Source: Neoceratodus forsteri
Taxonomy: Eukaryota > Chordata > Ceratodontiformes > Ceratodontidae
Length of the DNA stretch: 64,000 nt
Assembly (NCBI GenBank): GCA_016271365.2
Contig: CM028129.1
Location: forward strand, 847,548,501 to 847,612,500
Direction of reading: 5' to 3'
A program made the position numbers and the translations under genes. This document shows, in pieces, positions 56,624 to 64,000 of this stretch. The notes below the pieces were generated by a model. That model was not told the origin of the DNA. It made no database searches and saw only the letters and a program-made list of their open reading frames with translations. How positions within the stretch are numbered: position 1 is the stretch's first letter; every line of letters begins with the position of its first letter.

Positions 56624-57238
56624 CACCTTTGCATAGTTTTTTTTTTTGTTTATTTGTTTATGAGCCTTACTGCCTTGACTGGGTTGTTACCTATGGTTCC
56701 CCTTCCAGTCTGTCTCAGTGGCACCTGCACTGGGTGCCTTGCCCGAGCTATGACCTCCTGCTTCACCTTCTCTTAGGTCACATCGTGCCCCCCCATGGTG
56801 TAGAAGACTGAAGGATCAGGTCCAGAGGGAGCACCTAGGAGCGTCCAGTATAGCATTGTGGACAGACCATCATGAGTGCCGGAGGACTGGGCTTTACTTT
56901 TTCCCCTGAGTTCCTCCCCATGGCATGGGCATGCAATGACACCAAAGATGCTGCAGTGCGCACTCCTGCGTGCCGCACATCAAGACGTCTGCCCACGCCG
57001 ACCCCACCATTACACCACAAGTTGTGCTACCCCCTAGCTACTGCCAGGAGCAAGCACCTTTATGGGAATCCCTCCCCACCCTCCCCGGAGGAGGAGGAGA
57101 GCAGTTTCGGGGATGCTCAATCCTCTTCCCCCGATGATCCAAGTCTGCACCCGAACCCAGGGCGTCAGTGTAGCATGAGGTGTAGCATCCAGTGCCTCTG
57201 CTCTCAGTGCCACTGGGCCAGCACACCATTGCATAGTT
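56624..57238 (-). mobile_element. tRNA-derived SINE, copy 4, full length with target duplication
   Basis: Near-identical 15-base flanks, caccTttgcatagtt at 56624-56638 and caccAttgcatagtt at 57224-57238, bound a 585-bp element. The + strand starts with a T run (poly-A on minus). The minus-strand head is gctggcccagtgg, whose tggcccagtgg fits the Pol III A-box consensus. The B-box-like gggttcgggtgcagac lies about 85 bases in. The shared core (gagagcagtttcggggatgc then tcaatcctcttccc, + strand) follows. This is the reference copy of the family. Confidence 0.85.
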
Positions 57239-57239
57239 A

Positions 57240-57559
57240 AACAATCATATGACTTAGCAACATGCATCTCGCAGGGTGGGTGAGGAGTGGTTCACATCAC
57301 TGCTGATGCATGGCATCTGCTTGTCCATTTAACTATGCAAAGGAATGCTATGGATTAAAGGGGGGACTGACTGACTAGTCAGATTTTGACTACTACAGCC
57401 CCCCTGAAAATCATGGATTATTGGTCAGTAGGAGTTCCACATGTTAAAAATTGCCTTTTGGTGGTTAGGTTAAGCAAGGGGTACTATTAAAAGATGTTGC
57501 CTGCACCTAGTACTATGTCAATGGGTCCAGAAAAATATTTTGAACAAGTTTTGCTTGGT
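57240..57559. other. spacer, nothing recognised
   Basis: Short AT-rich stretch between the SINE and the minus-strand LINE fragment. Confidence 0.5.
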
Positions 57560-58720
57560 AAGATATGGTGGATGGAGGACTGGAGATGACTAAGTGTGGC
57601 GAAAGGAATGGCCATTATACTAGCCTTGACCAACTATGGATGGCAAAAGATTTTTTATATTTCTTCTTAATTTTCTAACCAAAAAATGAATGAGGAATAT
57701 TGAGTAGATTAAGAGAGAGGTCTAAATTTGAGTGAGGGGAGGGAGGGTGATGAGTAAGCAGAACAGTGATGAGTGTGAGGAGAGAAGGCAAAGGAAAAGC
57801 AACTAGAGTGGAAATGTGGACCCAATCTGGCAAGGGCAGATGTATGGGCAGCACTGTTCACCACATCCCCATAGCTGAAGGATCATTTTCATGCTGATCT
57901 CCTGATGGGAAGGTGTGATACTTTGGTCCGGTAAAGTGCATCAAGTTTAGGAAGGCATTCTTTTAGATGTCATCATCATGGAAGGAGAGGACAAAAATGC
58001 TGTCTAGCCAGACACCCAGGTATTTAAAAACTGGAAAAATCCTCCACATGGAAGTCATCTATGACCATGAAGACCCAAGGGACAATAGATTTTGGCCTAT
58101 TTTTTGCCTGGTGCCAAAGGATACAGAGACCATTTTCTTGACAAAAAGGGTGAGCTGACATGTGCACAACCAGTGTTTGGGTTCAGATAGACTACAGGCA
58201 AAAAGAACAGTGTCATTCACAAATATGTGAAAGTATGAGGTGAGACATACCTTGGGATGTCATTTAAAAAAAAAATAAAACACAGTGGGACCAAGGACAG
58301 AGCCTTCAGGCACACCTGATCCAACTGGAGGACGGGAGGGAGAATCACCTATGAGTACTGTTTGGAACCTATCCACCAGGTAGGAAATGAACCATTTGAC
58401 TGTGAAGTCTGAAATCCTGGCTCTTGTAAGTTTGTCCAGAAGGATAATTGAGCAACAGTGACAAAGATTTTGGCCATGTTGACAAAGATAAACAACATGA
58501 TCAGGCCACGATCCATCCCCTTCAAGATGATATCAGTGAGCCTGAAAAGGGATGTCACAATGGACTGGAACTTTATGAAACCAGATTGGAAAAGACTTAG
58601 GAAGGAGGAGGAGGAGGAGGAATCAAGTAAGGGGGAGAATTCAGAGTATACCAGATGCTTCTAAAGTTTATTTAATGCAAGAGTAAGAGAGATGGGGCAG
58701 TATTTACCTATGCAGAGGGA
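57560..58720 (-). pseudogene. LINE reverse transcriptase fragment
   Basis: The minus strand reads ILKGMDRGLIMLFIFVNMAK, then IFVTVAQ (decayed FLDLAKAFDTVDH box, first catalytic Asp lost), LQEPGFQTSQSNGSF, SGVPEGSVLGP, a frameshifted FHIFVNDTVLFACS (YADD box lost), VSVSFGTRQ and VFKYLGVWLD. This is the palm and thumb of an L2-group RT. Both ends are truncated, and the purine-rich 57560-57880 part is the weakest. Confidence 0.7.
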
Positions 58721-59149
58721 TCACCACCTTTATTGTTGATGCAGTTTAGAGGAGTGAGAGTCCCCTGCTCTGCCACAAATTTTTAGTTGTCCTCCACTTA
58801 TGATGTACTTTGTGAACGATATTGGTGGGACTAGCTGGGGCATTTATTTCTCAGTGACTGGTTCTGATTTTCTGCTTGGAATATTCTGTGGGACTAGCTT
58901 TGATGACCACTCCTTAGGTTTTGGACTCTTTCTGTTATTTTTGCTATTTTAGGGATTATTTAGGGGTCAGGTAGGGGTTTGATATGTGTGTGGATGTGAA
59001 TGTCTATGTGTGTGTGTGAATGTATAATGGGTGAGTGGACGTCTTATTTTTAGACATTACTATGTACATTTTAACTTGTATTTTATTTTGTCCAATTTAT
59101 GGATTTTCATTTTTTGGTTCGGTTGCTCTGTTTATATTGCTTATTTTAA
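58721..59149. other. spacer, nothing recognised
   Basis: AT-rich with short TG runs near 58985-59025. It may include the 5' part of the next LINE, but no coding block is visible. Confidence 0.4.
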
Positions 59150-60295
59150 GCCAGGAGGGTAGCTACATTAGAAGTGTGTAGGTCTGAACTGTTTTAATTT
59201 TTTTTATAATAGGAGTTGTTGTAGACCAGAATGTGTTGGCTGGCGGCCCCATTAGAAGGCACTATTTTCTATCCTGGCTTCAGGACCTCAGCTCTTTCGA
59301 TTGCCCTTCACTGTCACCTGACATCTATGGATATTGTAAGGCATTAGGCATTGCCCAAAGAAGAGATCTGTGAGGCCTGTTTTTGGGAAATGATGCAGGA
59401 GGAAGACAGATGTATATATGTTGAGCTCTAAGAGGCACCCTGGGGTGAAATGGTTCATGATATGGGTCGTCCCTGTCTTGTTACCATACCCAAGGGCTCC
59501 ATGTTTGGTGGGCAGGTCCCAAAAGGACCAGCCTCATTTGCCTATCCTTCTGGGGCAGTGTTATTCAATTCCAGGTCAATTAGAAACAAGGCAGCTATTA
59601 TAGCTGATCTGGTCTCTACAGTTGACCTGGCTTGCATCACTGAAACCTGGTTGAATGAAAATACTGGCCCAGTATTGAAACTAGAGGAAGGCAAAGTCCA
59701 TAAACTTCTCTATGTGTAGTATTTCGCGTATAACCCAAATTTTACAAAATACTTTGCAAAGCGAAGCGAATAACTTCGCATCTCGAAGTAATGTGAAGGT
59801 TCCATCGTTCTCCATGGACTTTGTGTTACTTGTCCTTTTGGGGGCTCTTTAAGGTGATTTTTACAGTGATTCATGGGATGTAAGGTCGCATGGGCTCTAT
59901 ATTGTCTTGCACAGCTTCAGTTCAGCATAGTGTGTGTGTGTAGTGGAAAGCTGGAGACAGTTTGCTCTTAGAGCTCAGAGAATCAAACCATCGAAAAACG
60001 TTTAAAAAAGCATTTTTGTAACAAAATGTTGTGTCAAAATATAATACATCAATTGTAGTAAACCCTTGTGTGTTTATATCATTGATTTTGTGTGAATATT
60101 GAATGTCAATTTAGTACATTCAGTCTCTGTACTGACAGACACTGTAGAAGTGCGCTTCGGGGAAGGGGTGGATCTGTGGTGTAGAAGGGAGATTCACAAA
60201 CCACAGTGAGAAAAGCAATCTTTCCAACTGTTGTTGGCTAGTGTTTAAGTATTTGTGTGTTCAGGTACACACAGTACAACTTCAATTAATTTTTT

Positions 60296-60425
60296 ATAAG
60301 TTATTTAATTGGCTTTTATTGACCGGGTAAGTGCACTAGACAAATTCTGCCTATTTTCAGGCATGACCCGGGGAGGGGGATACAGATGAACACCAACTGA
60401 CCTTGAACCAGATTAAGCTGTTGGC
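60296..60425 (-). mobile_element. 3' tail of an L2-type LINE, antisense
   Basis: Reads ggcttttattgaccgggtaa then gtgcactagacaaattctgc and ctattttcaggcatg on the + strand. This is the reverse complement of the block at 11095-11270. It is nested in the hAT element. Confidence 0.65.
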
Positions 60426-60820
60426 GGTATTTTTAGTTTATTTCTGTTTGCTGGGCATTTTTGTAGTCAGGTTAAAAGACTGTCTGTGTTGTAGTTTAGT
60501 GAACAGTTCAAGTTTCTGTGCCTGACCTTTTTATCTGTGTGTGTGTTACCAATTTATACACATTTTATTGTGGCACCACAATAGCAATGCTCTGAATTTC
60601 TCAGCCTGTCTGCAATATTTTACACTGCCTCTGTGTAGCTACTGCTGTACCCCCCACCACTACAAAACAAGGTATTGTTTTGGGAATTTTGGATTTTTGA
60701 AGACTGGTTAAGGTCTTGTGTTATGCCTGTGCAGGTGCATCTCTTTAGTTTTTTGCTTTCCATCCACCAAACACTGCAGAAATATAAAGTTGCTGTTAAT
60801 TTTTTGTGTAATCTTAAAAA

Positions 60821-61060
60821 ATGCCTGCAAAGAGACGATCACGCAAAGCTGTTTCTGGCTGTGGCACTGCTGCCAAGAAGACTATTAGCAGTGGATGTCA
60901 CTGTGATGGTCAGGCAGGTTCATCGGGGCAGGCATTTGGAATGGGTCATGCTTCTGGGCAGCTGCAGGACCCTCCACTTGTTCTGCTGCCCTGTCCATTC
61001 ATTGTCGATGCTGCACGGGTGGACACACTCCTTCTTCAACATCTTCCACTACAGGAGTGA
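60821..61060 (+). CDS. small basic open frame inside the hAT element
   Basis: ATG in tctta-aaaaatgcctgcaaag context begins a 79-codon frame: MPAKRRSRKAVSGCGTAAKK, then Gly/Ser/His-rich sequence. It overlaps the antisense BED region in part. The basic start could be a nuclear-localisation-type leader of a hAT protein, but there is no domain, and the BED finger lies on the other strand. It may be a chance frame. Confidence 0.2.
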   Translation: MPAKRRSRKAVSGCGTAAKKTISSGCHCDGQAGSSGQAFGMGHASGQLQDPPLVLLPCPFIVDAARVDTLLLQHLPLQE

Positions 61061-61540
61061 CTGGTAACTCCTGCAGTTTCACATCCCACTCAACATGGTG
61101 GTGCAGTAAAAGGTGAGTTCTTTGCCCACCTGTGCCCAAGTGGCTGCCCTTGCAACCACGATGTACAAGCATTTCACATAGCTTGCATTTAACCACTGTT
61201 GGGTCACCGGGAAGGGAGATGAAAAATTCCCAAATGGGTGAGCTGCGGCGAGGACCAGGCACAGGCAGTGGGGGACACCAAATACTGTCACCTGCTGTGC
61301 TACACTTGGTAGAGGGGCAACAAGCTGTTGCTTCTGCTGTGGTTCCTGCTGCTGCTGTTCCTGCTGCTTAGGGTCATCATCACTGGTAGCCACCAGTGCT
61401 GCAGAGCTGGCAGTGGCTGCAACACTCATCACCGAAGAAGCAGCTGCTTCAGGCACCACACAGCCACTTGAAACTGTGACTGCAAGGGAGCATTCGAGGT
61501 AGAAACAGTACCTCAGTTGAGGTGAAATGGTCACTGCAGG
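60999..61540 (-). pseudogene. hAT transposase N-terminus: Gln-rich leader and BED zinc finger
   Basis: On the minus strand a Ser/Ala/Gln-rich leader (PKQQEQQQQEPQQKQQ near 61355-61400) is followed, after a frameshift, by SSPIWEFFISLPGDPTVVKC and KLCEMLVHRGCKGSHLGT, then RTHLLLHHHVEW. The WxFF.....D...VKCKLC and later H....H pattern is a BED zinc finger (Cys pair in CKLC, His pair in HLLLHH), the DNA-binding part of many hAT transposases. The catalytic RNase-H-like and dimerisation domains are not seen downstream, where the strand passes into non-coding DNA. It is a truncated pseudogene. Confidence 0.65.
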
Positions 61541-62936
61541 CCGCCATGCATTCAGGGCCCCCGCTACCCATCACTTTTGCCACCTCTCCATATTAACAAA
61601 AATTAAATGGCAAGAAAACTAAAATAAAAAACTATTAGTAAAAGTACTAGTATTCAAACTACAATAACTAAAACTAAGTAACTAAAAAAATACTTATTTA
61701 AACTAAAGTAAGTTTAAAATCAACTCAAAGTGTCTGTAAAGCTTAAACAAAAGAATCCCAAAACTTTAAAGCACAGAAATCACTAAATAGATCGAGTTAT
61801 TTAGCTACTGGAGCAAAAAAGCACATTGTAAACACGCACACTGACTATCCAGCTCCTTCTCCAAGAGAAAGTGAAAATAGTTCACTGACTTCCTGCCTCA
61901 TTAACTGCCTGCCTGCATCATGTGACCCGCAGACAGTCAGACATGTGATCTGTGGGCTGTTTCTTACCAAATTTGCCTTCTCAAACTGTAACTCGAAGTT
62001 AATTCGAAGAGCACAATGCGAAGTCCATTAAAGGTGAATTTCAACCTCTTAATGGGAAATTCGTGTAGTGCTATGCAGATTCAAAGTTGGGCACTTAGAA
62101 TTAACTCCACAGGTATAGTAAAATGTTGTTGCATCTCTAATTGGAACTGGCAGTTCCTGCTGGGTTCTTGGTGATTTACTGCCTGAGAAAGGATCATAGG
62201 GTTGGGGGTGTGGCTATTTGTTTTAAGTCAGACTTGAACTTCATGGCCCTCCCAGTGGGATAAACAAGGTCCTTTGAATGTGTGGATGTACAAGGGATTG
62301 CAGGTGCAGGTTGCAGGATCCTTCTCATTTACCAGCCCCCAGGGCATGAGAGGGAATTCCTGAAGGAAGTCGTGGACTTCATTGTTGGACTAGTCTTGGA
62401 GTCGCCCAGATGGATAATCCTAGGTGACTTTAAAGCTTCAATCAATGATGAACTCTTACCATTTGAACAAGACTTCCTCCGTGTAATGCAATCATTGGGT
62501 ATGACACAAGTGATTACCTCTGCAACCCACTCACACAGTCACCCTCTGTACCTTGTCTTCTCACTGGGATTAGAGGTCACAAACCTCATAGTGAAACTAG
62601 TGATTTGATCAGATCACTATACAGTGAAGTTCATTTGAAGCCCCTCCTGATAACCTATCCCCTATGGAGATGGTTCAGTACTGCCTTTTGAGGGGTTTGA
62701 CCCAGAGGGTCTTATGGCAGTGCTGGATCTATCAGGTATGATGAGAGCTTGTGAGGAGTCAGGTGAATTTGTGTTGACCTATAGTAGGGCTGTCAGTGGT
62801 GCTCTCGACTCTTTTGCTCTAGTCCGTGTTTGGCCCCTCGCTTCACGCCAGATATCCCCATGGTTCAATGGGACTCCCAGGGAGTTGAAGGCAAGGAGCC
62901 AAAGGTTGGAGCATTGCTGGCTGAGATCCTGATCTG

Positions 62937-63120
62937 ATGGGGACAAGCTTATCTCACCATGGGAGAGGAGAGCAGTCCTCTGAACACTCAATCCTCTCCC
63001 TCTCCCTCTCCAGCCAGCCTCCGATGACCCACTTGCACTGTGAACACAGGTTGCCGGCATGGTGGAAGGTAAGGCATGGATGCCTTAACCCTCCATGCCC
63101 CACTGGGCCAGCCATACATG
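62937..63120 (-). mobile_element. tRNA-derived SINE, copy 5, head only
   Basis: The minus strand starts ggctggcccagtggggca (A-box-like tggcccagtgg near 63104-63114). It passes cctgtgttcacagtgcaagt at the B-box position and continues to the core (+ strand: gagagcagtcctctgaacac then tcaatcctctccc). Only about 180 bp are present; the 3' half is missing and LINE sequence lies beyond. No target duplication was found. Confidence 0.6.
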
Positions 63121-63169
63121 GTAATTTAATGTCATGGAAATAAGTGACCAGTTGGGTCTCACAAAGTTT

Positions 63170-64000
63170 TTTTTTTCTTGAGCTAACATTGTTTAATTAT
63201 TTATAGATGATATGGAGTTAGGTATCAGCAGCTGAGTCATTAAGCAAACTGATGACTCCAAAATAAGAAGGATAGTTGCATCACAGAACAAGGTCAATAA
63301 AATGCAGAGGGACCTAGACATGCTTGGGAAATGGTCAGAAAAATTGCAGCTGAAATTTAATGTTGGAAAAGGTACAGTGATTTGTCTAGGTCAGAAAATA
63401 TGTTAGCAAAGTACTACTTGAAAAACACAGGTGTTACTGAAACTCAGCAGGCAAATAACCTAGGAATAATGATCAGAAACAACTTTAAAATGATGCAAAA
63501 ATAAAATAAATCATGGTGTGTATCAAGAGAAACTTCATAAGCAACTCAAGAGATATCATGATGCCCCTATACTGATCACTGGTCAGACTACATCTTGAGT
63601 ATAGTATGCAGTTCTTTTCACTGTATCTAGAAAAGGATATCAACAGGACCGTGAAGGTGCAGACTACTAATGTAACTGAGGACTTGAAAAATATGGGCTT
63701 TTAAGGATTGACTGCCAGAACTGGGACTGTTCTCAGGAAAAAGAGACACTCAGGGCTGACAAAATTACAGGTTTTAAATATCTGAAAGGGATACCATCGG
63801 ACAAAATGCAGCTTTTCCAGATGTTCCATGTCTTTGCAAGGAAGAAGATTCAGGGACAATATCAGAAAGAACTACAATACTTCATATAGCTGCAAATGTT
63901 TGGAATAGGATTCCAGAACAAGTGGTGTCAGTTGGTGTTGTTTCTACCTTCAACCTTAAACTGGATGAGCACCTTGAAGAAAATGGGGAAACGGTATTCC
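63170..64000 (+). pseudogene. CR1-type LINE reverse transcriptase tail, running off the window
   Basis: Begins after a T run with remnants of the FADDSKL box (TDDSKIRRIVASQNKVNKMQ), then RDLDMLGKWSEKLQLKFNVG, KYKVMHLG-like remnants, DIMMPLY, and a decayed RPHLEYC block near 63590. It continues with LRADKITGFKYLKGIPSDKM and the FARKKIQGQYQKE region to the final NRIPEQVVSVGVVSTF-type block at 63900-63955. The 5' part (endonuclease, fingers) is absent; the 3' end lies beyond 64000. Many stops and shifts. Confidence 0.75.

Larger units (their letters stand above)
59674..62147. mobile_element. hAT DNA transposon with 8-bp target duplication
   Basis: Flanks are attgaaac (59674-59681) and attggaac (62140-62147), an 8-bp duplication with one change, the length typical of hAT. 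The element body (59682-62139) starts TAGAG and ends CTCTA; the right end reversed reads tagagatgcaacaacatttt, a hAT-style tip. Excision of the body and one duplication returns the host LINE to one continuous frame. Inside are a BED finger on the minus strand, a LINE tail at 60296-60425 and AT-rich DNA; the catalytic hATC region was not found. Confidence 0.8.
59150..62935 (+). pseudogene. LINE endonuclease region interrupted by a hAT element
   Basis: Left of the hAT, 59540-59681 encodes VLFNSRSIRNKAAIIADLVS and LACITETWLNENTGPVLK. Right of it, from 62148, the frame resumes in phase with AVPAGFLVIYCLRKDHRVGG and VAICFKSDLNF. Further blocks: GCRILLIYQPPGHEREFLKE, WIILGDFKASIND, ITSATHSHSHPLYLVFSLG and SDHYTVKF. 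62700-62935 holds the linker ISPWFNGTPRELKARSQRLE. The RT domain is missing; SINE copy 5 follows. A TAA near 62261, TGA stops and frameshifts make it inactive. Confidence 0.75.

Noticed and set aside
1..64000. Endogenous retrovirus
   Set aside because: No gag, protease, integrase or envelope-type motif was seen; all RT blocks are LINE or Penelope type.

Overview
The window looks like intergenic and intronic DNA from a large, repeat-rich vertebrate genome. There is no bacterial gene order and no operon. The coding matter is almost all decayed transposons: CR1- and L2-type LINEs, a Penelope-like element, PIF/Harbinger and hAT DNA transposons, tRNA-derived SINEs and many hairpin MITE-like units. 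Penelope-like elements together with CR1, L2, Harbinger and hAT argue against a mammal or bird. A lungfish, amphibian or similar large-genome lineage is my best guess, with low confidence. The only candidate host coding sequence is one apparent terminal exon at 10586-10906.

Layout. 1-4.5 kb: AT-rich DNA with a 40-bp tandem repeat, a Penelope terminus, a SINE and a minus-strand remnant of an uncharacterised multicopy protein family. 4.5-10.5 kb: a DNA element with matching ends, split by an almost complete CR1 LINE. 10.6-10.9 kb: the candidate exon. 13-15.1 kb: a Penelope-like element abutting an L2 fragment. 16.4-18.4 kb: a decayed CR1. 18.65-30.2 kb: a giant foldback element with ~1.2-kb inverted arms, holding nested LINEs, SINEs, microsatellites and a cluster of long hairpins. 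30.5-32.7 kb: two more hairpins and a split direct repeat. 32.7-36.7 kb: an L2-type LINE whose ORF carries a 2A-like motif before the endonuclease. 39.8-45.7 kb: the youngest-looking element, a CR1 with duplicated sequence upstream, both ORFs and an 8-bp 3' repeat. 47.5-56.4 kb: one degenerate ~20-bp tandem array cut into three pieces by an L2 (itself carrying an antisense CR1) and by a PIF/Harbinger element with both of its proteins. 56.6-64 kb: a SINE with target duplication, a minus-strand LINE fragment, a LINE endonuclease cleanly interrupted by a hAT element with an 8-bp duplication, and a terminal CR1 fragment.

How parts work together. The LINEs would have supplied reverse transcriptase for themselves and for the tRNA-headed SINE family (five copies, all minus strand). 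Harbinger needs both a DDE transposase and a Myb/SANT protein, and both are visible but broken. Nothing here looks able to move on its own as read. The clearest new objects are the foldback element, the SINE family, the hairpin cluster with its motif array, and the unidentified exon.
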